Shown: positions 22,252-34,100 of the stretch, one piece after another | Position numbering within the stretch: position 1 is the stretch's first letter | How the letters are laid out: every line of letters begins with the position of its first letter | Origin: Chenopodium formosanum | Taxonomy: Eukaryota; Streptophyta; Magnoliopsida; Caryophyllales; Amaranthaceae | Reading direction: 5' to 3' | DNA: 64,000 bases | Assembly: GCA_024500155.1 (NCBI GenBank) | Contig: CM044868.1 | Span: 41,612,165-41,676,164 of the forward strand | The notes under the pieces: generated by a model | Seen by the model: only the letters and a program-made list of their open reading frames with translations | Database searches by the model: none | Told to the model about the DNA's origin: nothing | Made by a program: the position numbers and the translations under genes

Positions 22252-25019
22252 GAGACTAAGAGCCTTAGACATATACTTGAAAAGACTTTTAGAAGTTATT
22301 TCTATCCATAACTTAATATGGCGTCCTTTCTTAGCTTTGACACATTGTTTAGTGTAACATTAGTCATTTGTGCAAATCTTTAAGAACTTTATAGGAAGGG
22401 TTGTGAACCATCATTGTTCGAGTCATTTTCAAATGACACCGAGGTCTCCATGAAGACACACTATGTTCTTTGTGGAGTTATTTATGAAAATTTCCATTCA
22501 TAACTTTGAGATAGTCACGCTTGGCTCAAGCAAACATCGCTCGATCTAATCTAGGCGTTTTGATATCTTGCCAATTGATTCTGTACTTCACTGAACTCTT
22601 GAGCTACTCAAGTCAAGTTTGTTCACATTTGATGAATATAGCCATATCCTTTCAAATTCTTTGTGAAACGTTGAAGTAATTGAATCCTCTTTAGCCATCG
22701 GAGTCAACTGTCTATACCAAGAACAATAGCTCTCTGTTTTGTCGGTTTCAACAAGTAAGACTTGCTTGTCTTAGAACGATTCCAAATCGAGCAACTATCA
22801 AGAGTCTATCTAATAGAGCCTTTGAGTACGTTCTTGTCGATGTGACATTGCTAAAGATGTTCGGAATGCAAATCAAGCCCATGACTTGAACTTAGTGAGT
22901 TTATCATGTTTAGGGAAATTTTTGTTTATAATCAGGCATTCTTGACTCAATGCTTGGATAACCATGCCATTCAAATAAATTTCACAACTATTGCTCATTA
23001 CTTTGAATGTGAGTCTTTCCGTGTGTAAACGGATCAATTGCAGATTATGGGACATAATAACCATTACTTATTCCAGCCTTTGGCTTAAAAGGTCTTTAAA
23101 CAAAACATACGACCTTACAACTGATGTAGCTCTTCTTGCTTCATTCTAAGCTTGTAAGTCGATAACTTAGCTTAACTTCAATAGTTTGAGGTCACTATCA
23201 TAGTGGAACACTCAAGCAGTATCCGATACTTGTGAAGATAACGAATTGCTAAGTTAACTACAATAACATGAACTCATGAGTTGAAATGAAATCTAATTCC
23301 TTTTCTTCGTTCCTTCTTTCCTATATTTCTTATCATACAATATCTCATAATCTTACTTTAAGAATCATTTCTTTAAGTACCTTGACTCTTATACTTTGTT
23401 AGGCATAATCAAGCACCTAGTGCGCCGTAAAACAAAGTTCCATCTTTTCCATTAATTCTTACTCGAATTACTAAATCAACGAGTCCTACTCAATTATGTA
23501 TGATGCGAAAGGATACGTTGGTTGTCAATCTTGAGATTGCAACTCAATTCCTCATGTTTTATCAAAACTACCTAGTATTTTGAATACATGATGTCCAACC
23601 GTCCTTTCGGACTTAGTTATAAAAGTCATTTATGAGAATTGTATTTTAGAAATTTCCTGTCTTTGAGATCTATTCTCAAGGATTTCCTTTACCAATCATG
23701 GAAACAATATTATTTGATTTAGAATACTATAAATATAAGTGCTAAGTATAACCATTTATCAAGAACATAATAAGTTTGAAATTTAATAGCATTCATGCAA
23801 ACTTCAATCTTATTAAACGTCTTATTTACGCATAATAATTGTCCCTATTTGGAGAAAATAAGGCAATTTCCAAGATCCGAAGAAACAAAGAGTGGTTAAG
23901 CATGCTTTGACTTGTCTTAAACACTCAATCTTCTAGGGTAAGCATTGCCTTGCTAATGGCTCTAAGCCACTCTTGGTTAGACAATCGTCGCATCTAATGC
24001 ATCTTTGACGATGTATCTCTTTTGCCACGGTATGTGAGAACTCCTCACTCATACCGATGAGTTAAACCAAAACCAACGTGCACACTCGGTGTGCCTTATG
24101 CCCCTTGGAGAAGTGATGGCACCTCGCTTTGGCGTAGCCTACCATCACCATCGTCCGGTTAGTAAGTGTTGTTTTGGAAAGGCAAGTTTGACTCAATATT
24201 ATTAGGGACCTAGGATTTCTATGTTGGTTTGATTTAAGTGAACTTAACTAATCATCGCAACATCAAGAAAACCTAAACATGCATCTAACGAATAATTCAC
24301 ACACATATATATATAAGCATAAAATATAGAGCGAAATTATAGATGTATATTGGCAACTAGCATGACCCATTGAAATCTTCATATCTTCAAAAGGTCTTTA
24401 TTTGCAATTCAAGGCTTTGTCTTCCAAGATACGCCGTCTTTAAGACTTAACCAAACTATGAAAAAACTAGTGTCTACAACTAGGATTAATCTAAATATTA
24501 AAGTACAAAAATACTTAACGGTGCATAGACCGTATTTAGATTTACAAAAATACATAACGGCACGTAGTCCGTATTTTCTATCCTAGTCGGGTCCCACTAG
24601 TTGCCATTTCATAAAACCTGTGAGAGAGAATATATATATTCCATTCATCCATTCACTATTTGTGAATGGCCCATGCAATTTACAAATTTAAAACAAAGTA
24701 AAAATGCATTTAAACAACGCGCGCACTAGTAACTAATCTAGGTGGTTAATCCGATTAACACGCCTAATTAAAACTAGTCAAAGTTGTTTAACCGATTATA
24801 TAATTTACGTCATTAATAATTGAAGCTCCCACTAAATTCCGCATTTCCTTAATTAATCTAATTAATTAAGTCGGTAGCACCCAAACTTGTCAAAATAAAA
24901 TTTTGCCAATGCCGCTCAAAACCGAGGCCTAGCCTCCCAAAATTTTAATTAAAATAAACAAAATTAATTAAAATAAATAAAACGGCAAAATAAGCAATAT
25001 TACGGCTAGTCACCTCACC

Positions 25020-25235
25020 GCACCAAGCATACGCACACACCCAAAAAACTGCACACACGGCCCACGGCACGCGGCCACATGCTGCTGCCACGGCACGCCC
25101 GTGTGTGGCTGCTGCAGCCCATGTGCTGCTGCCGCGCGTGTGGCCGCACGCAAGGTGGGGCAGCCACCTTGGCAACCACATGCGGGCTGCTGTGCAGCCC
25201 GGCTCGCCAAGGTGGTTCTTTGCTTCGTTTTGCGT
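25020..25235. repeat. GC-rich CA/CTGC-word block inside element C
   Basis: It is a sharply GC-rich island in AT-rich sequence, made of short words such as gctgctgcc, gtgtggc and ccacatgc. It is similar in texture to the GC block in the C LTRs. Open frames here are compositional and show no family similarity. Confidence 0.5.
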
Positions 25236-26216
25236 GCCATGGCCTCGGGATTTTATCCCTTTTTCGCGAGACAAAAATAATTAATTCTAAATTAATTTTA
25301 GAACTAATTTAGAGAGCAAAATAAAATTTTAAACAAGTCTAACTTAATAAAATTTTCAAAGTGCAAATAACCAAAATAATTCCAAGAACCATTCTTAATT
25401 AAATTGGTTTAGCTTGGTGCAACATAAAATTGAGGCAATTTCTCACTTTCAATTTAATCAATTTAAATTAAACTTGAGAATTTGACAAAGTAAAGGGAAG
25501 TTGGAAAAATATGAACTTTAATGTTCCAATGAAAATTCCAACATCTAAATTTTGTGAATCCTTGAAAATTATATCTTCCAACATGAAGATAACCAAATTT
25601 CTATCACAAAAATCGAAACTTTATGTTTCCAATCAACTCAAAATGATTAAAACATCAAAGTTTAACACAAAATAACATGGAATTTAGTGGTTTTTAAAGT
25701 TTCAATCACTTATCACAAATAAATATTGAATCTTTAACACTTAGGAAGCCTAAAAAATAAAACTTTCACACTAAAAAACAATTAGTTTGCAATTATGTGA
25801 AAATAAATCAACCTTTAAGCATCAAATACTACCAAGTAAGTGTGCTTTAAGGGGACATAAAAATGCAGAAAATAATGCAAATAATCAACCACATAATCAA
25901 CAAGTTGTGCCATTAATTTCAAGGTTAGAAAAGACTTAAAATTTTTTGTCAAAAACGAAAACCCCTCGAAAAAGACATTTCTGGTCAGAATTTGGCTAAA
26001 ATCACAGTTCCCTTGGGGACAAAAACCTTTCCAGAACACGTTTTCCACCCAAAATTCACTAATCTTGGGCGAAAATCTGGGTTCTAGGCCAAACTCGACA
26101 TTAAAAACGGGATTAAAATAAATAAAACCGAGCTACTAATCTAATTAGCAACTTAAACCAGAAGATTAAGCCAAAATAAACCTTGAAAAACATGATTATA
26201 AAAATAAACGAGCGGG

Positions 26217-26229
26217 GCTCCGATACCGC
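26217..26229 (-). other. Element C primer-binding site
   Basis: The minus strand reads GCGGTATCGAGCC, directly inside the right LTR. It resembles the initiator-Met tRNA PBS (TGGTATCAGAGC) with changes. Confidence 0.55.
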
Positions 26230-27447
26230 TGTTGGGGTTTGGTGAGTCCGACTCACCGCGGAAACAACCCCGACCCAAGGAATCACTCGCAATTAATAAA
26301 ACCATAAAGCATAAATAAATAATCACAAGAAAGGAAGAACGAATCTTACCCTCGAAGCGAGCTTCGCCCTTACAAAAACGGGCTCTTACTTGAAAGCTTC
26401 GAGCACCGCAAGCGCCGTGCCTCCAACGGTATCCACCCACAAAGGACGAACACGACTTTAAGGTCCGCTACCTTGGAGTTAGCAAGGTCCGACCAAAACC
26501 CGAGTGTTATTAGAGTTTAAGAGTTTTCCCAAAAATATGGAATGCTCTTTCTAACTCCCACTCAAGCAAAGAATTCTCAAGCCATGCCATGACTATTTAT
26601 AAGGAAGTATGCCTTGTGAATTTCACTCATCTTTCAATGTGGGACTTTACACTAAAAGATCCCACATGGAAAGTTTGGTGAATTCAACCCTTAGTTAAAT
26701 AAACAAAGGAACAAGTAACAAGTGTCATATGGTTAGGTGTGGACCACTTTCTCACTTGGTCCCCAAGGCATTTCACATGCAATGTGAACTAACCATGTGT
26801 CACCCAACCTTGAGCCCCAAGTTGGGTTCGGTTGGCCCATTTTATTTTGGCCCGTGTCCATGACCCATCAACTCGGGTCCACGGCCATTGCCACATGTGT
26901 CGCCACCATGGCGCTGCCATGTGGCACGCTGCCACTTGGTGGCTGCCACTTGGCGGCTTCCAACGTGGCGGCCACGTGTGCTGCCATGTGTGCTGCCACA
27001 TGGCGTTTTGCCATGTGTGCTGCCAAGTGGCATGCTCCTATTGGGCATGCATTCCTAGCCTTTTGCGTGGCTAGGATTTTACTTGTTACTTGATGCATAT
27101 TCCCGTCTCGCCAAATCCTAAATTTTGGCTCGACATTTGAGATTCTCCGACGCTCGGTTTCGACGCTCCAAGCTCGAATTTCCGACGTCTAAATGTTTAA
27201 CACTCGGGCGACGAATTAATTTCTTCCGAATAAATTCGTCGAGTCAGTTCGTTTATTTTGCTTGGGTGTGACCCGAAGTGTTCAGTCAAGATTAAGCTGT
27301 AATATTAATTATATTAATATTACTGATCGGAAGCGGCCTCCACCCAGGCATTCCGATCACTTGACCTTGCTGAATATATTAGCTTTCTAATAATTCTGAA
27401 CCCGCTATCAGAATAATACACTTGTTCGAAGGACACCATTCCTTTCA
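26230..27447 (-). repeat. Element C 5' LTR
   Basis: It is 1,218 bp, matches 17812-19030, and is flanked on the right by the ccaag TSD at 27448-27452. The two GC-rich blocks differ by rearranged TGCCAC words, the main length variation between the LTRs. Confidence 0.92.
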
Positions 27448-27452
27448 CCAAG

Positions 27453-28136
27453 AGCCATCTTCGAAAGATGGACAATGATGATGATGAGCAAGCGTCTGCT
27501 AGCTCCACATTCCCAGATGTTCTGATCATTGAGAAGGACAGGGGCAGCGTTCGCCGCCCGCATGATGATCCGGTTGTCATTGAATGTTAGGTTGCCAACC
27601 AGCTGGTTGGACGAATCCTTATTGACACCGGCAGCTCATCGGACATCATTAGTCTCCGGTGCCTGCAAAAGCAGAAATACAACGTCAGCAACATGCATCC
27701 GGTTACACACCCCCTGGTTGGTTTTGGGGGTGGAATGGTTTACCCAGTTGGAAGGGTTGATTTACCAATCCGACTGGGTGAAAAAGGAAAAGGACGACAC
27801 CTGGTCGTCAAGTTCTTGGTCGTTGAGGAACTAACCGCCTATAACTTTATTCTAGGCCGGCTAACCCTCAACGAAGCTAAGGCTGTAATTATCCCTTCTC
27901 TCATGCTCACCAAGTATGAGAGGGATGACGGCTCTATTGGTTCCTTGAATGGGGATCAAAAGACGGCTCGGGAGTGCTACCTCTTAGCCGTCAAAGATAC
28001 TGTGACCCTAGGCGACCAAGGCCCATAACCAATAGACCTTGACACTGTCAAGGATGTTGACCTAGCCCCAGCCCCACCAGCACTTGGAAAGAAAAGAAAG
28101 GCCCCGCTGCTGGTGGAGGTGAAGAAAGAGAAAAAA
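27453..28136 (+). pseudogene. Element B protease (continuation of gag-pro)
   Basis: It rejoins the gag frame after the TSD. The aspartic protease signature LIDTGSSSD is intact, followed by LVGFGGGMVYPVGR and an LGRLTLNEAKAV block. It ends KKEKK before the conserved UAG. In-frame TAG at 27588 and TAA at 28026 break it. Confidence 0.87.
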
Positions 28137-28145
28137 TAGCAATCA
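28137..28145 (+). promoter_or_regulatory. In-frame UAG with readthrough context (B)
   Basis: TAG CAA TCA is at the same alignment position as in A and D; UAG plus CARYYA. The reading frame stays open beyond it until a decay TAG at 28503. Confidence 0.7.
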
Positions 28146-31100
28146 CTGACCGGGGAGCGGTCAGCTGAGCTCCGTCCCCAGCCGGCTGGAGACCATATTG
28201 ATATACCTCTGGACGACAGCCATCTAGAGCGTACGGTTAAGGTTGAGACGGCTTCTCATGATAAATTGGGTGCAGATCTGCACCTTTTGCTGAAAGAATT
28301 CAAAGACATTTTTGCCTTTGAAGTGGAGGAGATGCCAGGCGTTAGCCCGGATCTTGTTGTCCACAAACTCGTCGTGGATTCTAAAAAGAAGCCCATCCGG
28401 CAAAAGAAAAGAAATCACGGCGAGGAGAGAAGTCAGGCGGCAGCTGCCGAAGTAAAAAATTTGTTGGACGATGGGTTCATTCGGCCATGTAATTTTCCCG
28501 ACTAGGTGGCGAATGTTGTGCTTGTAAAGAAGTCGATGGTACCTGGCGTATGTGTGTTGATTACACAAACCTCAACAAGGCATGTCCCAAGGACTGTTAC
28601 CCACTTCCAAAGATCAACAGTCTGGTCGATTCGACAGCCGAACATGCCTTGATGAGTTTCATAGATGCCTACTCCGGCTTCCATCAGATACCCCTGTGGA
28701 AAAAAGATCAAGAGAAGATGGCCTTCGTCACTGATCAGTGGTTATTCTATTACACTGTGATGTCGTTTTGCTTGAAAAATGCGCCGGCTACATTCCAACG
28801 GATGATTAACACGGTCTTCATTAATCAAATTGGGAAGAATGTGGAGGCGTACATTGATGACATGATAGTTAAATCCAAGCAGCAGGCGGATCACCTTGCT
28901 GATCTCCGAGAAACCTTCACCACACTCAGGCGACATAAGGTTATGCTAAATCGTAAGGAATGCGTCTTTGGTGTTGAGTCTGGGAAGTTTCTCGGATTTC
29001 TAATTGATTAAAGGGGGATAGAGGCTAACCTCGAGAAGATACAGGCGGTAATTGACATGCAGTCACCCCGCACTGTCAAGGAAGCACAAAGACTAACCGG
29101 TTGCCTGGCGGCTTTAGGGAGGTTCCTCAGCCGGTCAAGTGACAAATGCCTTTACTTCTTCCAAGCAATCAGGAAGAAGACCAGATTTGAATGGGGGGAT
29201 GATGTTGAGGTGGCCTTTCAAAAGCTGAAAGAGCACTTGCACTCTTTGCCAAGGCTTGTTAGCCCTCTGCCCAAAGAGTCGTTATATATGTACCTAGCCG
29301 TCTCAGATCATGCTCTTAGTGCTGTTCTCCTTGTTGAGAGAGACGACATTCAGCTCCCGGTCTATTTCATTAGCCATGTTCTAAAAAATGCTGAGCTTCA
29401 GTATCCCATGGTTGAAAATTTTGGCTTTGCCCTATATATGGCCTTCAAGAAATTGAAGCCGTATTTTCTGGCCCATCCGGTGGTAATTTACACCAATCAA
29501 CCCCTCAAGCGGCCAATGTCTACTGTGGAATCATCCGGCAGAATGCTGAAATGGGCTATTGAAATGCAAAGTCTTGAAATCACTTTTGAACCTAGAAAGG
29601 CAGTGAAAGGTCAGGCATTTGCCGACTTCATTGTTGAAATGACACGACCGGTTCAACCGGATAACATTGATCAGGTTTGGAAAGTGTATGTAGACAGGAG
29701 CTCGACGAAGAACTGCTGCGGTGCAGGAATAATATATGAGTCCCCTGAGGGGGACAGATTTGAATATGCACTACGGTTTAAGTTTCAAGCCTCAAATAAC
29801 GAGGTGGAATATGAAGCCCTACTAGCCGGAATTCGCATGTGTAAGGCAGCATGGGCAACTAAAATTGACGCCTACTTTGATTCACAGTTGGTCGTAAGCT
29901 AGTATGAGGGAAAATATGAGGCAACTCATCCGGCTATGATCAAGTACCTTCAGGAAGTTAAAGAAGAGGCCGGGGCACTTGAGGAATTCCGATAGAGTAA
30001 AGTGCCTGGGTCAGATAACAACCAGGCGGATGCGTTGTCCAAATTGGCTTCATCCGCCTGCTGTGATACGCCTTGGTCAGTCTTTTGGGAAGTTCTTGAA
30101 AAAAGAAGTATATATGAAGATCCCATTGGAATCCTAGACCGAAGCTCTACCTGGATGGATGGCATCCGGGCATATTTAACAGACGACACACTTCCTGATT
30201 CACCACAAGAGGCAGCCGTCATGAAGAAGCGAGCAGCAAACTTCGAGTTGAGAAGCGGAGAGATCTTCATAGCGGGTTTCCTTAAACCTCTATTGAAGTG
30301 TGTTACCCCAGAAAAGGGGAAAGAAGTTCTTGAAGAATTGCACGCTGGATACTGTGCCTCTCATATAAGCGGCAGGTCCTTACCCGTTAGAGCCAGGCGA
30401 CATTACTTTTGGCCTACTCTTGAAGCAGACGCTAAAGAGTTGGTGAAGAGATGTGACAAATGCTAGAGGTTTAGCAAGCTTATTCACTGCCCGGCTACTA
30501 ATCTGACGACAATCTACAGCCCAGTCCCATTTGCTAAATGGGGCATGGATATCCTGGGTCCCTATATGCCGGCTCCAGGCGGAAAGCGCTATATTTTGGT
30601 GGTTGTGGATTATTTTACCAAATGGGTAGAAGCTGAGCCGGTCAAGAACATAAAGACAAAGGATGTCATCTCTTTCATTTGGAAGAATATCATCACCTGG
30701 TTTGGGGTACCTATGTTTATGGTGTTTGATAATGACCCTTAGTTTTAAACGCCTCACCTTAAGACTTGGTTGGGTGATCAGGGTATCTCACATTGTTTTG
30801 CATCAGTCGGCCGACCCCAAGCAAACGGCCAAGTTGAAGCCTTCAACAAGCTTATCTCAGACGGCCAAAAGAAAATTGAAAGAGCCGGTGGCTTATGGGC
30901 AGAAGAGCTAATTCATGTCCTATGGGCCATCTGGACGACTGCCAAAGGGGTTATCGGTGAAACCCCATTTCTTATGGTATACGGTGTTGAAGCCGTCTTT
31001 CCCATTGAACATTACGAGCCGACTCTCAGAGTCATGCTTTATGAGGAAGAGGCAAATTGGGTGGCTATGCGGCTAGCATTGGACTCCCTCCCGGAACGCA

Positions 31101-31381
31101 GGGGCAATGCTGCCCTGCGCCATGAGATATACCGTCTGAGAATGACCAGAGCCTACAACAAGAAAGTATGCAAGCGTCCTTTGAAAGTTGACGACTTTGT
31201 GTTACGTAAAATGGAGGCAACCGATAGGGCCAATGAGGCTGGAAAGCTAACTCGTAATTGGGAAGGCCCTTACCAGATTTATGAAGAAGTCAGGGATGGC
31301 ACTTACCGTCTGGAAACTCCAGACGGCCGGCGTCTACCTCGGACTTGGAATGTAGATAACTTAAAAAAGTACTACTTCTGA
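28140..31381 (+). pseudogene. Element B pol: RT, RNase H, archaeal-type RNase H, integrase
   Basis: RT has YIDDM at 28850-28864. A gypsy RNase H is followed by an archaeal-type RNase H (VYVDRSS, NNEVEYEALL, DSQLVVS, NNQADALSKLA). Integrase carries the HHCC finger (CDKC), MDILGP, FDNDP and QVEAF, and ends KKYYF at 31381. Breaks are TAG 28503, a one-base deletion near 28537, TAA 29009, TAG 29900, a TAG near 29993, TAG 30464, and two stops at the FDNGPQF position near 30739. From 28550 to the end it stays in a single frame, so apart from stops the coding sequence is well preserved. Confidence 0.88.
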
Positions 31382-31458
31382 GAAATGTAAATTTTTTGTA
31401 AATAGTGAGTCCATCAATGAGAAATCAGGCTTTGTTTGCAAAATTGTTTTGCTATCTT

Positions 31459-31707
31459 TATAATTACTTATCCGCCTGGGTTATTCTCAGACGGAACTTT
31501 TTCTTTACTATCTAAGTTTGACACTTAGTGTAGATTCAATGATATAATTACTTATCCGCCTGGGTAATACTCAGACGGACTACTTGTTTAACCAACTAAG
31601 TTTGATACTTAGTGTAATTTAATGTTATAATTACCATTCTGCCTGGGTAATACCCAGACGGACTAATTGCTTTACCAACTAAAATTGACATTTAGTGTAA
31701 ATATGAT
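31459..31707. repeat. Three tandem units of about 83 bp
   Basis: Units start at 31459, 31543 and 31626. Each contains TATAATTAC, CCGCCTGGGTAAT-like, CAGACGGA and ACTTAGTGTA. Element D has a single related unit at about 61216-61292. Confidence 0.88.
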
Positions 31708-32143
31708 ATCGCGTGGCCAATGGCCAGCTTGAAAAAACTAAGCACAAAAACGCTTAGTGGCTATACAACCGGTCTCAAACAAGACCAAAGGCCTAATGGC
31801 CGGATGGTTGCTTATTTTATAAAACCGCCCTCCGGGTGCAATCGTTGCAGAGAACAGACTCTTCGTCAGTCTACGTACCTATGCAGACGACAAAGATTGA
31901 ACGACCAAATTGGTCAACTCATAGCCGTCTGACCAGAATAATCTACGAGAAACGATTAAGTTACCGAATACCGGATGTCCCGAGGCATCAGTTGGTTGCC
32001 GGCTGAAGTTTTCACTTAGATTATTTATTCCAAAGTTTCACTCTCTCTCCCAATTGAGGCAAAAGATTTTGTGTAATGGCTATGTAATAATCCTAGACGG
32101 AATATTACTGTCTGGGTAAGAGACTCGAAGCACTCGTTCTGAT

Positions 32144-32277
32144 GGTCGGTTGTGCACTTAGTTTGGGGCGATCACCATTGTGATTGATTGGCCTTAAAAC
32201 ACCTCATACTTCTCCAAGTATCAAGTGTTTTCAAGCCAATCAATCAATTTGAAATGAAACCAACCACACAGCCGTCC
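32144..32277. other. Conserved long imperfect hairpin (element B copy)
   Basis: The outer arms GGTCGGTTGTGCACTTAG and AACCAACCACACAGCCG pair. The inner arms GATTGATTGGCCTTAAAACAC and GTGTTTTCAAGCCAATCAATC pair. It lies 338 bp beyond the antisense stop, counted from that gene. Confidence 0.78.
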
Positions 32278-32614
32278 AGGGGCAAGAGCACCCGGATTGG
32301 AAATTGTTGCATGCTTTTTTAAGTTGGGCAAAATATTAAAAAATTGCAGTATATATGCAAAATTCAAAATACTCAAAATCCAAAAAATTCAAACACAAAC
32401 ATGTATAAACAACCGACTGAGTCGGATTACTTCATATAAATATTAAGGATGGCAATGAGGCCATAATAATTGTTAACCAGACTCACATCCGGTGAAAAAG
32501 CAAAGAAATAATTGTTTACTCAACTCCACAGTTGGTAAAGATACTACATACTCGGCTTACAAGCCGGAAAAGAAAGAAACTTGGCATACAACCGCTGAAT
32601 TTGGGGAGGCTTGC

Positions 32615-34033
32615 CTAAGGATGAGGTGGAAGCTGCTGCTCCGGCTGGTCTTGGCCGGCTGGGAGGGCTTCAGATTGGTCATCAACTACTTGAGGCTGAT
32701 TACCTTCATTTCGCTCTTCCTCCGCCGGCTCCTCATTGTCCGAGACTTCATACCCTTGCTCGGCAGCCCAGTCTTGGAAGTGAGGCGGAGGAGCCTCACC
32801 CAGCACTTGGGCATCATACACCGCTGTGGCGTAATCATACCTAAGCTTGTAGACCTCGAAGTCTACATCTGGGTAGAGTAGCCCCCAGGCTATCTTCAGG
32901 CGGGCTTCGTTGTCCCGCACGTTCTCTTCCATCAGCCGTTTTTGCTCCTGGGCAATCTCATCCGACTGCTTGTTCCGCAACTTGACGATCTCAGCCCCCA
33001 GACGGGAGACGTCTGCTCGGAGTTGGGCATTTTCCTTGTCAGCATCTTCTAATGCCTTGAGCTCAGATTTGACATCCTTCAATTTTTGCTCAAGGTCATT
33101 AGCCCGGCTGGTGGCTTCATCATTTGTAGCCGTCAAGCTCCGGACCAGCTCCTCCTATTTCAACTTTACTGCTTTAATCTCTAAATCACACATATAATTA
33201 GCATATTCAGCAGAGTTGAGGTTTTCAAGGGCCCTCCGTTTAGCGTCATTTACCTCTTCTTGTTTCGGCCTGAAGGGGCCTCGGAGCCCGTCCACTCTCA
33301 GCATTACCTGAGAAAAGAGCAGCCGGATTATGGCATACTTAGTTAAAATAAAGAAAAGATATCAGAGTTAAGGTGGGGATTCTTTACCTCAGCCAGCTGG
33401 CCCATTCTCCGGTCGAAGTCCACTACCTACAGATTAGGGATTGAATTCTTCTCTGACTGGGTGAGGGTCCTCACCATCCATTTTGCGAAACCAACAAGAT
33501 CCGGCTCGTCGGATGTAAGATCTGCACCAAAAGTAGAAGTGCTCTGTGAGAAGGAAGCAGCATAGTTGGCATTCATCCGTTGTCGGCTGCTGACTGAACC
33601 CCCGGCGGGGTCTACCTTAGTCTTGACTCTCATGAAGTCAAGTGGCCAAGGTATTTCAATTTTTCCCTTACCTTGGGTTTCCGGATGGGGCTTAGGAGCC
33701 TCCTCCTCCCCGATTTTTGCCGCACCGGCTGCAACATTAGGTGGCGGGCCACCCTTCGATGCCGTGGAGGCATCCGGCGCATTCTGCTGCAAACGCTCTA
33801 AGCCTTCGCTCAGAATCTTCATTGCAGCAGGGGATTTGCCACCGGTCGTGGGAAGATTGGTTTTGGAAGTAGATCTTGACCGGGGAGGGTCCTTCCTTGC
33901 GGCCTTGGCAGCCAGAGCCTTTTCTAAATCCTCTCCTTGCCTTTTGAAAAGCTTGGAGAAGGATCGAGGCATGCGTTTTGCAGAGTCCTGAAAATTAAGA
34001 AAGTTAAATATATCCAACCGGCAAGTTGCCTTT

Positions 34034-34100
<67 letters not shown>

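Larger units (their letters stand above)
20276..26216. other. Element C internal region without recognisable genes
   Basis: It is AT-rich with stops in all frames, and no gag, protease, integrase or RT block is recognised. It holds repeated CTCCCACT words (20106, 21071, 21971, 22187, 22206, 22225, 22244, 24826) and a GC-rich block near the PBS end (25020-25235). Confidence 0.6.
17812..27447 (-). mobile_element. Element C: copia-type LTR retrotransposon, non-autonomous, nested in element B
   Basis: It is 9,636 bp with LTRs of 1,219 and 1,218 bp. A perfect TSD ccaag lies at 17807-17811 and 27448-27452, inside the gag-pro frame of B. The PBS-like GGTATC...GAGC (tRNA-iMet type, degenerate) beside the right LTR and the AGTGGGAGA polypurine tract beside the left LTR show leftward transcription. 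The LTRs differ by only a few per cent, yet the 7.2-kb internal region keeps only scraps of pol, so it was probably mobilised in trans like a LARD. Confidence 0.88.
31382..32614. other. Element B non-coding region between convergent genes
   Basis: It contains the three-unit tandem repeat, a module starting gcttagtggctat that element D carries twice, and the conserved hairpin. No coding sequence is recognised. Confidence 0.7.

Noticed and set aside
24945..25312. Open frames in the GC-rich block of element C
   Set aside because: Compositional artefact in a short GC island; no motif, no conserved frame.
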